Both the position numbers and the translations under genes were made by a program. This document shows positions 1-7,581 of a stretch of DNA of 64,000 bases, piece after piece. This DNA comes from Variovorax dokdonensis (GTDB lineage: Bacteria > Pseudomonadota > Gammaproteobacteria > Burkholderiales > Burkholderiaceae_C): assembly GCF_030316895.1 (NCBI RefSeq), contig NZ_JASZYV010000002.1, positions 496,001 to 560,000 of the forward strand, written 5' to 3'. Positions within the stretch are counted from its first letter, which is position 1, and every line of letters begins with the position of its first letter. The notes beneath the pieces were generated by a model that did not search any database, had not been told where the DNA came from, and worked only from the letters and a program-made list of their open reading frames with translations.

Positions 1-126
1 GACGCGAGCCGATGGGTCGAGACGCTCGACGCCCAGGTGCGCGCCCGCGCCAAGCCCGGCCACGACAACTACACCGCGCTGGTGCTCTGGGCGCGCGAGG
101 ACGAAGAGGCCACGCGGCTGCTGTGA
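1..126 (+). CDS. PP2C-family protein phosphatase, C-terminal fragment
   Basis: Only the last 41 codons are in the window; the start lies to the left of base 1. The fragment contains GHDNYTALVL, which matches the last conserved metal-binding motif (Asp-Asn) of PP2C/Stp1-type serine/threonine phosphatases. Such phosphatases dephosphorylate Ser/Thr residues and often sit in T6SS loci, where they reverse PpkA-type kinase action. The T6SS genes begin about 2 kb downstream, so a T6SS role is plausible but inferred. The reading frame closes with TGA and the next gene converges on it after 10 bases. Confidence 0.7.
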   Translation, partial: DASRWVETLDAQVRARAKPGHDNYTALVLWAREDEEATRLL

Positions 127-136
127 CGCGCCCCGG

Positions 137-1381
137 TCAATGCGCGACGCGCCCCGGCCGCACCCTCAGGTAGAGCAGCACTGAAGCCGCCAGCGTCGTT
201 GCGCTGATGGCGAGGGCCGCCACCGCCGCCACCGTGTGGCCGGCCTGCGCCACGACGAAGGCGAACACCATGGGCGCGGTGGCCGCCAGCGCGAAGGCAG
301 GACGCAGCACGGCGCCGACCGTGCGGCCATAGGCGCTGGCATCGAAGATCACCAGCGGCATCGCGCCGCGTGTGATGGTCGCCAGGCCGTTGCCGGCGCC
401 GTAGAGAAAGGCAAAGGCGCCCGCTCCCCACAGCGTGCGGCCGACGGTGAGGTAGCAGGCGAACGCCAGGCACAGGTAGGCGCCGGGCATCAGGTTCAGG
501 CGCACGGCATCCACCCGGTGCGCCCACAGCGCGACGCTGAAGCGACCCGCGAACTGGCCCAGGCCCAGCAGCATCGAGAGGGTGACGGCAGTGGCCGCAT
601 CCCAGCCACGTCCGCGCAGCAATTCGAGGAACTGCGCCGCCATGGCGGTCTGCAGGAACAGCACCGTCAGCGCAATCACCGCGAACAGAAGGTACGCACC
701 CTGCACGGGCGCTGTCGGCGTGCCGGCCGTGCCTGCGCGAGCACCGCTTGCATCCTGTGCGCTGGCCTTGTCGTTCTCGCGGCGATGGCGGCTCGCCGGA
801 AGCGCCAGGTGCAGGAGCGATGAAAGCGCCAGCAGCACGGCATAGGCCACCAGCGCGCCGCGCCAGCCCCAGGCGTCGGCCATGGCCTGCCCCAGCGGCC
901 AGAACACGGTGGACGCGAACCCGCCGAACAGCGTGATGAAGGCGATGTGCCGCTTGGCGCCAGTGCCGGCCACGTGGGCCAGCGAGGCGAAGGCGGAGTC
1001 GTACAGGGCCAGTCGCATGGCCAAGCCGATGAAGACCCAGGCCACCACGAACTGGGTCTTGCCATGCGCGCCGGCCAGCAGCAGGCAGCCCGCGGCGCCA
1101 AGCCAGCAGCCCATCATCATCGCGGCCCGGCCGCCGTGGCGATCGATCCAGGCGCCCACGCGGTACGAGGCCAGCCCCATGATCACCAGCGCCAACGAGA
1201 AGCCACCTTGGACGAAGGTGGGGCTCCAGCCCAGTTCGCGTTCGATGGGCGCGGCGAACAGGCCGATCAGATAGTGCAGGGTGCCCCAGCCGACCACCTG
1301 GGACAAGCCCAGGCAGACCAGCAGCGACAGGCTGATCCGCGCTGCAGGTTCGACGGAAATGGGTGGTGCGTGGGTGGACAA
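137..1381 (-). CDS. MFS transporter
   Basis: About 414 residues with roughly twelve hydrophobic segments in two halves separated by a polar central loop (HRRENDKASAQDASG). The loop between helices 2 and 3 holds RVGAWIDRHGGR, a good match to the major facilitator signature between those helices, so this is an inner-membrane secondary transporter. The substrate is unknown. The frame is open far upstream without an ATG near the expected N-terminus; the best starts are TTG at 1381 or TTG at 1390, neither with a strong ribosome binding site, so the 5' end is uncertain. The gene is convergent with the phosphatase fragment and divergent from the small membrane protein at 1610. Confidence 0.75.
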   Translation of the reverse strand: MSTHAPPISVEPAARISLSLLVCLGLSQVVGWGTLHYLIGLFAAPIERELGWSPTFVQGGFSLALVIMGLASYRVGAWIDRHGGRAAMMMGCWLGAAGCLLLAGAHGKTQFVVAWVFIGLAMRLALYDSAFASLAHVAGTGAKRHIAFITLFGGFASTVFWPLGQAMADAWGWRGALVAYAVLLALSSLLHLALPASRHRRENDKASAQDASGARAGTAGTPTAPVQGAYLLFAVIALTVLFLQTAMAAQFLELLRGRGWDAATAVTLSMLLGLGQFAGRFSVALWAHRVDAVRLNLMPGAYLCLAFACYLTVGRTLWGAGAFAFLYGAGNGLATITRGAMPLVIFDASAYGRTVGAVLRPAFALAATAPMVFAFVVAQAGHTVAAVAALAISATTLAASVLLYLRVRPGRVAH

Positions 1382-1609
1382 GCCCCGCAAGTCTATGTGC
1401 TGGAGACAGCGAACGCGTGAGACAAGGCGCCAGCGCCAGCGCCTATTGCCGCGGGCGCCGGCAAGAGGCACAGTCCCGCTCCATGCAAGAACCAACTTCT
1501 TCCGGCGCTGTCGATGACGTGCCCGCCGCACGACGTTCCGGATGGCCGGCGCAGCGCAGCCGCCGGTCGTTGATCTCGCGCATCGGCCCGTTGCCATGAG
1601 CCATCGACC

Positions 1610-2023
1610 ATGAGCGGCAAGAGCAGCTGGTATTCGACCTTCGCCAAGGTGGCGTCGCGCTTCTGCGGCCGCCCGCGCGTGTTCACCTTCGCCGTGGCGA
1701 TCATCGTGCTGTGGGCCGTCAGCGGGCCGCTGTTCGGCTTCAGCGACACCTGGCAGTTGGTGATCAACACGAGCACCACCATCATCACGTTCCTGATGGT
1801 GTTCCTGATCCAGAACACGCAGAACCGCGACACCGAGGCCATGCAGATCAAGCTGGACGAATTGATCCGCGCCACCCAGGGCGCCCACAACGCGCTGCTC
1901 GATCTGGAAGAGCTGGAGGAAGAGGAGCTGGAAGCCTTCAGGCAGCGCTATCAGGCGCTCGCCAAGGAAGCGCGCGGCGAGATCGACCGCGGCGGGCTCG
2001 ACATCGGCAGCCCCGAAGCCTGA
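1610..2023 (+). CDS. Low-affinity iron permease family small membrane protein
   Basis: 137 residues. Two hydrophobic segments (about residues 20-42 and 48-66) are followed by the strongly conserved FLIQNTQNRDTEAMQIKLDE block typical of the low-affinity iron permease family (PF04120), then an acidic helical tail. Family members are bacterial inner-membrane proteins named after yeast Fet4; an actual role in iron uptake is not proven for the short bacterial forms. The gene stands alone between the divergent MFS gene and the convergent hcp gene, whose stop lies 75 bases away. Confidence 0.75.
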   Translation: MSGKSSWYSTFAKVASRFCGRPRVFTFAVAIIVLWAVSGPLFGFSDTWQLVINTSTTIITFLMVFLIQNTQNRDTEAMQIKLDELIRATQGAHNALLDLEELEEEELEAFRQRYQALAKEARGEIDRGGLDIGSPEA

Positions 2024-2098
2024 GCGAAGCGGCAAAAAAGCAAGGCCGACGGGTGCGGCATGCACACCTGTCGGCCTTGGAGCAAGGGCCGTCCGAGA

Positions 2099-2581
2099 TC
2101 AGCCCTTTTCGTTGCCCGCGATGTCCCAGACGAGTTCCTTGGCCGCATCGCCCGTGCCGTCCTTCTTCTGCGGAACGTACTCGTACTTGAACTTGGCGAA
2201 GTTGAGCGTCACGTTCTCGGTCAGCCGATCCTCACCGCCGCTGCCGCCGGTGCTCACCGATGAGACGATCAGGTCCGACAGGGTGATCTTGACGTACTCC
2301 AGGGGCGTTTCTCCGGCCTTGCGCACCACCAGCGTCGCCTCGGGGATGTGTTTGCCGTTGCAGCAGTGCAGCATCAACGCATGCGACGAAGCGTCGATGT
2401 ATTTGGTGAACGACAGGTCCTGCACGTTGACCTTGCCCGCGCCGGCGCCGCCGCCCAGGTGGGCCGTGCCCGACTGGCTCATGCCCCAGCTCCAGGCCAG
2501 AACATCGATTTCCTTCTTGTGCTTCGAGTCGGCGGATTCGCCGTCGATGTCCTTGATCTTGATGAAGATGTCAACAGCCAT
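2099..2581 (-). CDS. hcp: T6SS inner-tube protein Hcp (TssD)
   Basis: 160 residues beginning MAVDIFIKIKDIDGES, with conserved Hcp blocks including LAWSWGMSQSG and FTKYIDASSHAL. Hcp hexamers stack to form the tube that the contractile sheath propels into target cells, carrying effectors. An upstream GTG at 2590 is in frame, but an AAGGTGAG ribosome binding site lies just before the ATG at 2581, which decides the start. It follows tssC on the same strand with a 152-base gap containing a strong palindromic terminator, so it probably has its own promoter, consistent with the large amounts of Hcp needed. Confidence 0.95.
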   Translation of the reverse strand: MAVDIFIKIKDIDGESADSKHKKEIDVLAWSWGMSQSGTAHLGGGAGAGKVNVQDLSFTKYIDASSHALMLHCCNGKHIPEATLVVRKAGETPLEYVKITLSDLIVSSVSTGGSGGEDRLTENVTLNFAKFKYEYVPQKKDGTGDAAKELVWDIAGNEKG

Positions 2582-2687
2582 GGTGCTCACCTTTGGGATG
2601 TGTGGTTGATCGGAAAAGAAGCGCTTCCCGGGCCGTGGTGTCTTGTTCGGACCTGGAGCTATCTGGAGAACGAACGAAACGCGGCGA

Positions 2688-2726
2688 TTGAAAAAAGTCT
2701 GGCGCTTCGGGTCAGACTTTTTTCAA
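2688..2726 (-). terminator. Long palindrome between tssC and hcp, intrinsic terminator-like
   Basis: A perfect 14-base-pair inverted repeat (arms at 2688-2701 and 2713-2726) with an 11-base loop. Each arm has AAAAAA at its outer side and TTTTTT on the other strand, so it can act as a terminator in both directions. It lies in the gap after tssC and before hcp, where it could separate sheath transcripts from hcp transcripts. Confidence 0.75.
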
Positions 2727-2733
2727 GTGGACG

Positions 2734-4233
2734 TCAGCCCGCGCCCTTGGCCGAGGGCAGCTTGGAAACCAGGCGCAGCGACACCGTCAGGCCCTCGAGC
2801 TGATAGTGCGGGCGCAGGAAGAACTTGGACGTGTAGTAGCCGGGGTTGCCTTCCACTTCCTCCACCACCACTTCGGCGGCCGCGAGTGGCTTGCGCGCCT
2901 TGGTGCTTTCAGAGGAATTGGCTGGATCGCCGTCCACGTAATTCATGATCCATTTGTTGAGCCAGCGCTCCATCTCGGCCCGTTCCTTGAAGCTGCCGAC
3001 CTTGTCGCGCACGATGCACTTGAGGTAGTGCGCGAAGCGGTTGCAGGCGAACAGGTAGGGCAGGCGCGCCGCCAGGTTGGCATTGGCGGTGGCGTCGGGG
3101 TCGTCGTACTCGGCGGGCTTGTGCAGCGATTGCGCCCCGATGAAGGCGGCAAAGTCCGAGTTCTTGCGGTGGATGAGCGACAGCAGCCCGGCCTTCGACA
3201 ACTCGGCCTCGCGCCGGTCGCTGATGGCGATCTCGGTCGGGCACTTCTGGTCGACGCCGCCGTCATCGCTCGGGAAGGTGTGCAGCGGCAGGTTCTCCAC
3301 CGCGCCGCCCGACTCGATGCCGCGAATGCGCGAGCCCCAGCCGTACAGCTTGTACGAGCGGTTGATGTTGGTGGCCATGGCGTAGGCCGCATTGGCCCAG
3401 GCGTACTTGCTGTGGTCTGCGCCGGCGGTGTCTTCCTCGAAGTCGAACTCTTCCACCGGGTTGGTCTTGGCGCCGTAGGGCGTGCGCGCCAGAAAGCGCG
3501 GCATGCACAGGCCGATGTACTTCGAGTCGTCCGAATCGCGCAGCGAGCGCCACGCGGCGTATTCGGGCGTCGAGAAGATCTTGGTCAGGTCTCGCGGGTT
3601 GGCCAGTTCCTGCCACGACTCCATCTGCATCAGGTTCGGGCTTGCGCCGGTGATGAAGGGCGCATGGGCAGAGGCCGCGATCTTGGCCATCTCGCCCAGC
3701 AGTTCCACGTCGGGCGGACTCTGGTCGAAGTGGTAGTCGCCCACGATGGCACCGAAGGGTTCGCCGCCGAACTGGCCGTACTCCTGCTCGTAGACCTTCT
3801 TGAACATCGGGCTTTGGTCCCAGGCCGTGCCCTTGAACTTCTTGAGCTGCTTGTGCAGCTCCTTCTTGCTGATGTCCATCACCCGGATCTTGAGGTTCTC
3901 GTCCGTCTCGGTGTTGTTCACCATGTAGGCCAGGCCGCGCCAGGCGCTTTCGAGCTTCTGATAGTCCTCGTGGTGGATGATCTTGTTGACCTGCTCGGTG
4001 AGCTTGGCGTCGATCGCGGCGATCATGGCCTGGATCGACTGGGTCACGTCCTTGCCGATGACCTTGGTGTTGGCCAGCGCCTGCTGCGCCAGCGTCTGCA
4101 CCGCCGCCTCGACGGCGCTGCGCGCCTCGTCGCTTCGGGGCTTGAACTCCTTGGTGAGCAGCGACGAGAAATCGCTGCCTGCGTATTCAACTTCCTTCAG
4201 TGCGCTTTGCTGCTGTTCGGCGGCGTCGGCCAT
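2734..4233 (-). CDS. tssC: T6SS contractile sheath large subunit TssC (VipB)
   Basis: 499 residues, the usual length for TssC/EvpB. It starts MADAAEQQQSALKEVEYA and contains highly conserved family blocks such as AWRGLAYMVNNTETDENLKI, FGAIVGDYHF and the C-terminal HYQLEGLTVSLRLVSKLP. With TssB it polymerises into the cytoplasmic sheath whose contraction drives the Hcp tube outwards. The start ATG at 4233 is preceded by AGGAGAAC. It lies 33 bases downstream of tssB, so the two are almost certainly cotranscribed and translated in balanced amounts. Confidence 0.96.
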   Translation of the reverse strand: MADAAEQQQSALKEVEYAGSDFSSLLTKEFKPRSDEARSAVEAAVQTLAQQALANTKVIGKDVTQSIQAMIAAIDAKLTEQVNKIIHHEDYQKLESAWRGLAYMVNNTETDENLKIRVMDISKKELHKQLKKFKGTAWDQSPMFKKVYEQEYGQFGGEPFGAIVGDYHFDQSPPDVELLGEMAKIAASAHAPFITGASPNLMQMESWQELANPRDLTKIFSTPEYAAWRSLRDSDDSKYIGLCMPRFLARTPYGAKTNPVEEFDFEEDTAGADHSKYAWANAAYAMATNINRSYKLYGWGSRIRGIESGGAVENLPLHTFPSDDGGVDQKCPTEIAISDRREAELSKAGLLSLIHRKNSDFAAFIGAQSLHKPAEYDDPDATANANLAARLPYLFACNRFAHYLKCIVRDKVGSFKERAEMERWLNKWIMNYVDGDPANSSESTKARKPLAAAEVVVEEVEGNPGYYTSKFFLRPHYQLEGLTVSLRLVSKLPSAKGAG

Positions 4234-4266
4234 GAGCGTTCTCCTGTGGGTCTATGGGGCGGCGGC

Positions 4267-4788
4267 TCAGGCGGCGGCCGGGGGCTCGTCGGCGGCCTTG
4301 GCGGTGGCCGCCAGGGACTTGAGCAACTCGGGGTCGTCCAAAACCTTGGCCAGCAGCTCTTCGGCGCCGCCCTTGCCATCCATGTAGGTGACGAGGTTGG
4401 ACAGCTGGTTGCGCGCTTCGAGCAGCTTGTTCAGCGCGTCCACCTTTCGCGCCACGGCGGCCGGCGAGAAGTCGTCCATGCTCTCGAAGTTCAGCTCGAC
4501 CTTGAGGTTGCCCTCGCCGGTCAGGGTGTTGGGCACCTCGAAGGCGGCGCGCGGCTTCATGGCCTTCATGCGCGAATCGAAGTTGTCGATGTCGAATTCG
4601 AGGAACTTGCGGTCCGCCACGGGCGTGACCTTGTCGGGCTCGGCCGGCTTGCCAGAGAGGTCCGCCAACACGCCCATCACGAAGGGCAACTGGACCTTCT
4701 TCTCGGCACCGTACAGCTCGACGTCGTATTCGATCTGCACGCGCGGTGCCCGGTTGCGGGCAATGAACTTCTGACTGCTCTGGGCCAT
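4267..4788 (-). CDS. tssB: T6SS contractile sheath small subunit TssB (VipA)
   Basis: 173 residues starting MAQSSQKFIARNRAPRVQIE and containing the family block LPFVMGVLADLSGKP. TssB pairs with TssC to form the sheath protomer in the cytoplasm. The frame stays open upstream of the true start, but GGAGAAGAG lies four bases before the ATG at 4788. The Ala/Pro-rich C-terminal tail (AKAADEPPAAA) is variable in the family. It sits between tssA (50-base gap) and tssC (33-base gap) in one minus-strand unit. Confidence 0.95.
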   Translation of the reverse strand: MAQSSQKFIARNRAPRVQIEYDVELYGAEKKVQLPFVMGVLADLSGKPAEPDKVTPVADRKFLEFDIDNFDSRMKAMKPRAAFEVPNTLTGEGNLKVELNFESMDDFSPAAVARKVDALNKLLEARNQLSNLVTYMDGKGGAEELLAKVLDDPELLKSLAATAKAADEPPAAA

Positions 4789-4838
4789 GGTCTCTTCTCC
4801 TTTTGCGAGGGCAAATGTGAGGGCAGGGGCGCGGGGCG

Positions 4839-5897
4839 CTATTCGTCGTCGGAGGCTTGCTGCTGCCTTCCGGTGACGCCTTCGATGGTCTCGATGGCGC
4901 TGGGCGCCAGGTCCGCCATGATTTCCATGAAGCTCACGCCGATCAGCTTCTTGGCACGCGAGATCAGCAGCGGCGCCGGATTGCCAGGCTCCGCCTGCTG
5001 CAGGTAGTGGATGACGCGATCGAGCGCGGCCAGCGCGTCCTGCCGGCTGCGGATGTCGCCGCGAATGGCCGGGGCGCCGGCCGACGTGGCCGCCTGGCCT
5101 TCCGAGGGGCTTTCGGCATTCGAGTCCGTGCCCGCGTCCGCGGCATGCGCATCGCCGGCATCGAGCAGCGGCGCACTGGCCTTGGCCAGCACGTTGCACA
5201 GGGCGCGCAATGGCGCGAGGTCGACCGCATCTCCGCGGCCCGTCTTGTCCGAAAGCAGGCTTTGCAGGGCGTTCACCTGTTTGGACAGCGCAGCCAGCGT
5301 CTGGACGCGCTGAGGCTCCTGCGAGTGGATCGCGGCGAGCGCGCCGTCGACCTGCGCGGTGGAAGGTGGTGCCTCGCCGGAAGGTGGTGCGAGCTGCCCA
5401 TAGGCCATCGCAACGTCGCGGATGCGCAATGGGCCGGAGCCGCGTGCCACGCCGATCTGCGCGTCATAAAGCTCGCGCAGCACCGTGGTCTCGTCGGCCA
5501 GCGGAGCCAGCGCATTCAGGCGCATGGTGGGGTCGTTGTCGTCGTCGGCGTCGAGCTGCGGATGCAGCACATCCCAATACCGATCGAGCAGGCCATGCAG
5601 GAGCGCGAGGCCTTGGGAGAAGCCCTCGATGCCCTGAAGGCGCGTGTTGGCACGCAGCAGCAGCAGGGCCACTCGCGCGTCCTTGGTGCGTTCGAGCAGC
5701 GACTGCGCCTGCTCGTCGACTTCGCGCCATTCCGGCTCGACGGCCGCGATGACGGTGTCGCCAAACTGCTGCTCGGCTTTCCCTTGAGATGCGGTGGCCA
5801 GCGCGATGAAGGCGCTGTCGTATTCAAGGTTGTCGCCCGCCGGCGATGCTTCGCTGATGGGCGCCTGCAGTGCGGCTACACGTTCGGGGTTCAGCAT
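4839..5897 (-). CDS. tssA: T6SS baseplate/cap protein TssA (ImpA N-terminal type)
   Basis: 352 residues starting MLNPERVAALQAPISEASPA, with an ImpA-type N-terminal domain (about residues 10-130, including YWDVLHPQLDADDD), an Ala/Ser-rich linker near 255-275 and a conserved C-terminal segment (QDALAALDRVIHYLQQAEPG, then PLLISRAKKLIGVSFMEIM). TssA recruits baseplate components and primes sheath and tube assembly. The ATG at 5897 is the first gene position of the minus-strand unit tssA-tssB-tssC-hcp. The 72-base gap to the divergent tssJ should hold promoters for both directions. Confidence 0.93.
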   Translation of the reverse strand: MLNPERVAALQAPISEASPAGDNLEYDSAFIALATASQGKAEQQFGDTVIAAVEPEWREVDEQAQSLLERTKDARVALLLLRANTRLQGIEGFSQGLALLHGLLDRYWDVLHPQLDADDDNDPTMRLNALAPLADETTVLRELYDAQIGVARGSGPLRIRDVAMAYGQLAPPSGEAPPSTAQVDGALAAIHSQEPQRVQTLAALSKQVNALQSLLSDKTGRGDAVDLAPLRALCNVLAKASAPLLDAGDAHAADAGTDSNAESPSEGQAATSAGAPAIRGDIRSRQDALAALDRVIHYLQQAEPGNPAPLLISRAKKLIGVSFMEIMADLAPSAIETIEGVTGRQQQASDDE

Positions 5898-5969
5898 GGT
5901 TGTCGCTTGGCGTTGACTGGGGATAATCAAAGATGCACCCAACACGGTCAATGCAACGAAGGCAATAGC

Positions 5970-6482
5970 ATGCACGCCACCGGAACAAGCCATTCGCCCT
6001 ATGCGGGCCCATCGCCAGCCGCAGTGGGCATGCTGCGCCGCACCGTACTGTGGGGCGGGCTCGCGCTGCTGGCCGGCTGCGCGGGCGACAAGCCGCCGGT
6101 CGTCACGCAGCTCACGCTGGATGTGGCAGCCGCGGCCGATCTGAATCCGGATGCTCGCGGACGCGCTTCGCCTTTGACCGTTCGGGTGTATGCACTCAAG
6201 ACGCCGGGGCCCTTTCAGACCGCCGACTTCTTTTCCCTCTACGACAAGGACACGGCCACGCTGGGCGCTGAACTGGTCAAGCGCGAAGAGTTTCAACTTG
6301 CGCCGGGCCAGAAGAAATCGCTGCAGTTCACCTTGCCGCCCGAAGCCAAGAGCGTGGCCGTGATGGCGGCCTACCGCGACCTGGAGCGCGCCCGCTGGCG
6401 CGACCTGAAGCCGCTGGACGTGGGCAAGCCCAACACCTTCAAGCTCGAGCTGGGCGCGCGTCAGGTCAGCCTGAACCCGTAA
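5970..6482 (+). CDS. tssJ: T6SS outer-membrane lipoprotein TssJ
   Basis: 170 residues from ATG 5970; an in-frame ATG at 6030 gives a more typical signal peptide (MLRRTVLWGGLALLAGCAGD) and may be the real start. The lipobox LAGC places the lipidated Cys at residue 17 of the short form. The mature part has the TssJ blocks LNPDARGRASPLTVRVYALK and FFSLYDKD. TssJ anchors the TssJLM membrane complex to the outer membrane. It is divergent from tssA and ends 13 bases from the convergent TssM-like gene. Its usual neighbour tssK is absent here. Confidence 0.92.
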   Translation: MHATGTSHSPYAGPSPAAVGMLRRTVLWGGLALLAGCAGDKPPVVTQLTLDVAAAADLNPDARGRASPLTVRVYALKTPGPFQTADFFSLYDKDTATLGAELVKREEFQLAPGQKKSLQFTLPPEAKSVAVMAAYRDLERARWRDLKPLDVGKPNTFKLELGARQVSLNP

Positions 6483-6495
6483 GCACGTTCGCGGC

Positions 6496-7581
6496 TCAAC
6501 GCCGCAGTCTGGGGAAGGCGCGCTCGGCCGGCAGGAAGCGTTCGAAGAGGTCGCGCAAAAAGGCGGGGGCCGGAAGGTCGCCCGGCGATGGCGCCGCCAC
6601 GAAGTACAGGCCACGGCCCCTCATCCGATAAGGCGACTTCCCTGGCGCGAACAGGCGCTTGAGCAGCGCGCTCAAGCTCTCCTGCATGCCCAGGCATTGC
6701 CAGAAGAAGCGATGCACGGCCAGTTGCCGCCCAACATCCGCATCCTTGCGCACCAGTGCCATGCGCAGGGCACGCATCCGGTTGGCCAGGTCGTCGAGCA
6801 CGTCGTCGATCACCAGCAGGCGACCCGGTGGCACGCGGATGCCCACGGCTTGATCGAGCATCGGCGCCGGCAGCAAGGATCGGACGGGTTCGAAGCCACT
6901 CAGGCGATCGATGCCGGTCACCAGCACCTGGGTCGGCAGTCGAAGGTGCAGGTGCTGGGACAGCTCGTCGGCGCGGCGCCGCAGACGCGCCGCCAGTGCA
7001 TCGGCCTCGTCGGGGCCATGGAGGAGGGCCTGCGCATCGACGCACAGCACGATGCCGTCGAGCGGCAGGGCGCTGCGCCGCTGGGACAGCAGCAGCATGG
7101 CCTGGTACCAGCGCGCCAGCAGCGCGTTGCCCTCGGCCGATGCCTGCGGCTCGGTGGGCGCTTCGACCAGCATCGGGTCGACTTCGATGGCCACCAACTG
7201 GGGCAGCAGGTGCCAGCGCCAGAAGCCTTGCGGCAGTTGCCCATGCACGGACGCGCCGGGTGCGGCGTCATGCAGCAGGTCGCCCACCCGGCTGCCGGAC
7301 TCGGCAAGGAAGAGTACCCAGGGTCGGCTGTAGAAGGCCATGCGGCCGGCGCCTGGCTGCATCTGCTGCATCTCGCCGCAGGCGCCTTCGAGCGCGCCTT
7401 CCAGCGCCTGGATTTCCGATGCGCCGTCCACCCGGTCCAGCACCCGGCGAAGAGATCGGCTGCGGCGCCAGCGCTGTGCGCCGCGAACCGACCACCACAG
7501 CAGCGCCAGGCCGATCATGCAGGCCAACGCCAGTTGCCACAGCCATGGCGTTGCCACTGCATCGGTCAACGCGGTGCTCAC
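6496..7581 (-). CDS. Short TssM/IcmF N-terminal-like T6SS protein with degenerate nucleotide site
   Basis: 361 residues from GTG 7581, whose bases overlap the stop of the upstream dotU gene (GTGA), indicating translational coupling. One membrane helix (about 12-33) precedes a domain that follows the order of the TssM/IcmF cytoplasmic domain: RPWVLFLAESGSRVGDLL (86-103) sits where TssM has its Walker A, VLVTGIDRLSGF (219-230) where the TKxD-like strand lies, and FLRDLFERFLPAERAF (341-356) at the domain end. The Walker A Gly-Lys-Ser/Thr is missing and the long periplasmic half of TssM is absent. It is either an accessory pseudo-GTPase or a partner of a full-length TssM elsewhere; the family assignment rests on motif order only. 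Confidence 0.65.
   Translation of the reverse strand: MSTALTDAVATPWLWQLALACMIGLALLWWSVRGAQRWRRSRSLRRVLDRVDGASEIQALEGALEGACGEMQQMQPGAGRMAFYSRPWVLFLAESGSRVGDLLHDAAPGASVHGQLPQGFWRWHLLPQLVAIEVDPMLVEAPTEPQASAEGNALLARWYQAMLLLSQRRSALPLDGIVLCVDAQALLHGPDEADALAARLRRRADELSQHLHLRLPTQVLVTGIDRLSGFEPVRSLLPAPMLDQAVGIRVPPGRLLVIDDVLDDLANRMRALRMALVRKDADVGRQLAVHRFFWQCLGMQESLSALLKRLFAPGKSPYRMRGRGLYFVAAPSPGDLPAPAFLRDLFERFLPAERAFPRLRR

Noticed and set aside
2806..5007. A 733-codon plus-strand frame across tssB and tssC
   Set aside because: It runs antisense to two well-supported T6SS genes and its translation is low-complexity.
4857..5969. N-terminal extension of TssJ through tssA
   Set aside because: The frame is open by chance; the signal peptide and lipobox start near 5970 or 6030.
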